In this document: piece by piece, positions 32,151-32,683 of the stretch | Layout: every line of letters starts with the position of its first letter | Numbering within the stretch: the stretch's first letter is position 1 | Source of the DNA: Minisyncoccota bacterium | GTDB lineage: Bacteria; Patescibacteriota; Microgenomatia; UBA1400; PJMF01 | Assembly (NCBI GenBank): GCA_018657765.1 | Contig: JABHWM010000009.1 | Location: forward strand, 1-32,683 | Length of the DNA stretch: 32,683 nucleotides | Reading direction: 5' to 3' | Made by a program: the position numbers and the translations under genes | The notes under the pieces: model-generated | What the model was told of the DNA's origin: nothing | The model's input: only the letters and a program-made list of their open reading frames with translations | Databases searched by the model: none

Positions 32151-32567
32151 ATGAAACTTACGCCTACAATTTACTCTGTTTCCGATTTTGTTGATCTTGT
32201 GAACGGACAGTTAAAAGAAATGACCATGGCTATTCAAGGGGAGATAACTTCTTTGAATATGCGTAACCATGCTTATTTTTCTCTCTCTGATAGTAACCCT
32301 GATGAAAAAGCAGTTTTATCTTGTGCTCTTTGGCAGTTTCGTTTAAAAAGTTTGCCTTTTGATTTACAAGAAGGTATGGAAGTACAAGTTGTTGGGAAGG
32401 CTAGTGTATATAAACCATCTGGAAGGTTTACTTTTGTAGTTGATCATATTGTCCCGGTTGGTGAAGGATCTTTACAAAAAGCCTTTGAAGCTTTGAAAAA
32501 AAAGCTAGATGGAAAAGGATATTTTTCTACAGAGAGAAAGCGCAAGGTTCTTGCCCAGATAAACTGA
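32151..32567 (+). pseudogene. xseA: Exodeoxyribonuclease VII large subunit, truncated
   Basis: Residues 1-125 match the N-terminal OB-fold domain of XseA: YSVSDFVDLVNGQL, IQGEITSLNMRNHAYFSLSD, EGMEVQVVGKASVYKPSGRF, and the entry to the catalytic domain, LKKKLDGKGYFSTERKR. Normal XseA is over 400 residues and continues with a proline-rich turn and an IGLITS strand. Here the frame ends in TGA after KVLAQIN, and a transposase-like frame begins 20 nt later. The gene is therefore most likely broken by an insertion at about 32545-32565. The catalytic part is missing from the window, so exonuclease activity would be lost unless the other half resumes beyond it. Confidence 0.85.
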
Positions 32568-32587
32568 TAAAATGCTAGAATAAAAGC

Positions 32588-32683
32588 ATGAAACTCCAGA
32601 TATGGCACGGAAAAATAAGTGGATATAAAACCGGAAAAATCCTGCACCACTTCATAGTGGATGTAGAAGCCTCTAAAACAGCA
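32588..32683 (+). mobile_element. Start of an IS1595/IS1016-like transposase
   Basis: ATG 32588 opens a frame to the window edge (32 codons). Its ILHHFIVDVEASKTA segment matches the N-terminus of IS1595/IS1016-type transposases, where a short basic stretch precedes a phrase of the type LLEHFVAGVTARTAA ahead of the first HTH. Codon use changes here (GGA, CTC, ACC, ATC, CTG, CAC), unlike the AT-rich neighbours, in keeping with a foreign element. The left end should lie between about 32545 and 32587; terminal repeat and target duplication cannot be proven without the other end. It may also mark a contig break at a repeated IS. Confidence 0.65.

Noticed and set aside
1..32683. Recoded UGA (as Gly or Trp)
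   Set aside because: Genes end cleanly at TGA in GTGA and ATGA overlaps with complete domains, and no conserved protein needs read-through of an internal TGA.
1..32683. CRISPR array, prophage or plasmid origin
   Set aside because: I saw no regularly spaced repeats, no phage structural or packaging genes and no replication-initiator gene.

Overview
The window is AT-rich, gene-dense bacterial DNA read with the standard code. Mixed functions, short intergenic gaps, many genes without a Shine-Dalgarno site and several small unrecognised proteins suggest a streamlined bacterium, possibly Patescibacteria/CPR. No ribosomal or phylogenetic marker is present, so this placement is an inference of moderate confidence. 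It looks like chromosome rather than phage or plasmid. The one clear mobile element is a transposase start at the extreme right edge.

Layout. 0.1-2.4 kb: an OmpR-type response regulator, its sensor kinase and a small exported protein, closed by a strong terminator. 2.5-6.6 kb: three poorly recognised proteins, one with a beta-carbonic-anhydrase-like metal motif, and a membrane-anchored HtrA-like protease. 6.6-11 kb: an MFS transporter and LCP protein (one operon), a CcdA-type thiol transporter, a cytochrome b5-like lipoprotein, and a ferric-reductase/MsrQ-like membrane protein that converges on it. 11-18 kb: enolase, an RsuA-type pseudouridine synthase, a DUF3179 protein coupled to a stand-alone riboflavin kinase, a HAD hydrolase, a YibE/F membrane protein and phosphoglycerate mutase GpmI. 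18-19.3 kb: RarA.

19.3-23.4 kb (minus strand): a compact copper operon with an ArsR-YHS fusion regulator, a CopA ATPase, a TauE/SafE-cupredoxin fusion and a small HMA chaperone. An 8-bp inverted repeat lies over the -10 element and the regulator's start codon. 23.5-29 kb: tRNA-Arg(GCG), an inositol-monophosphatase-family enzyme, tRNA-Ser(CGA) embedded between genes, an HExxH protein, a frameshifted small gene, Nudix/GIY-YIG/Nudix genes, and a 678-residue protein that appears to carry an active and a decayed copy of a metallophosphoesterase domain. 29-32.7 kb: RlmN, malic enzyme, an RRM protein with a strong terminator, and xseA broken after its OB-fold domain next to the start of an IS1595/IS1016-like transposase.

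How the parts fit. Enolase, GpmI and malic enzyme are central carbon metabolism. The copper operon, CcdA-like protein, TauE-cupredoxin fusion, cytochrome b5 lipoprotein and MsrQ-like protein suggest active envelope redox and metal handling. At least seven genes have a -10-like hexamer ending 6-9 nt before the start codon, which points to leaderless transcripts. The best candidates for undescribed biology are the duplicated phosphoesterase, the carbonic-anhydrase-like protein, the tRNA-Ser/HExxH junction and the extracytoplasmic redox genes.
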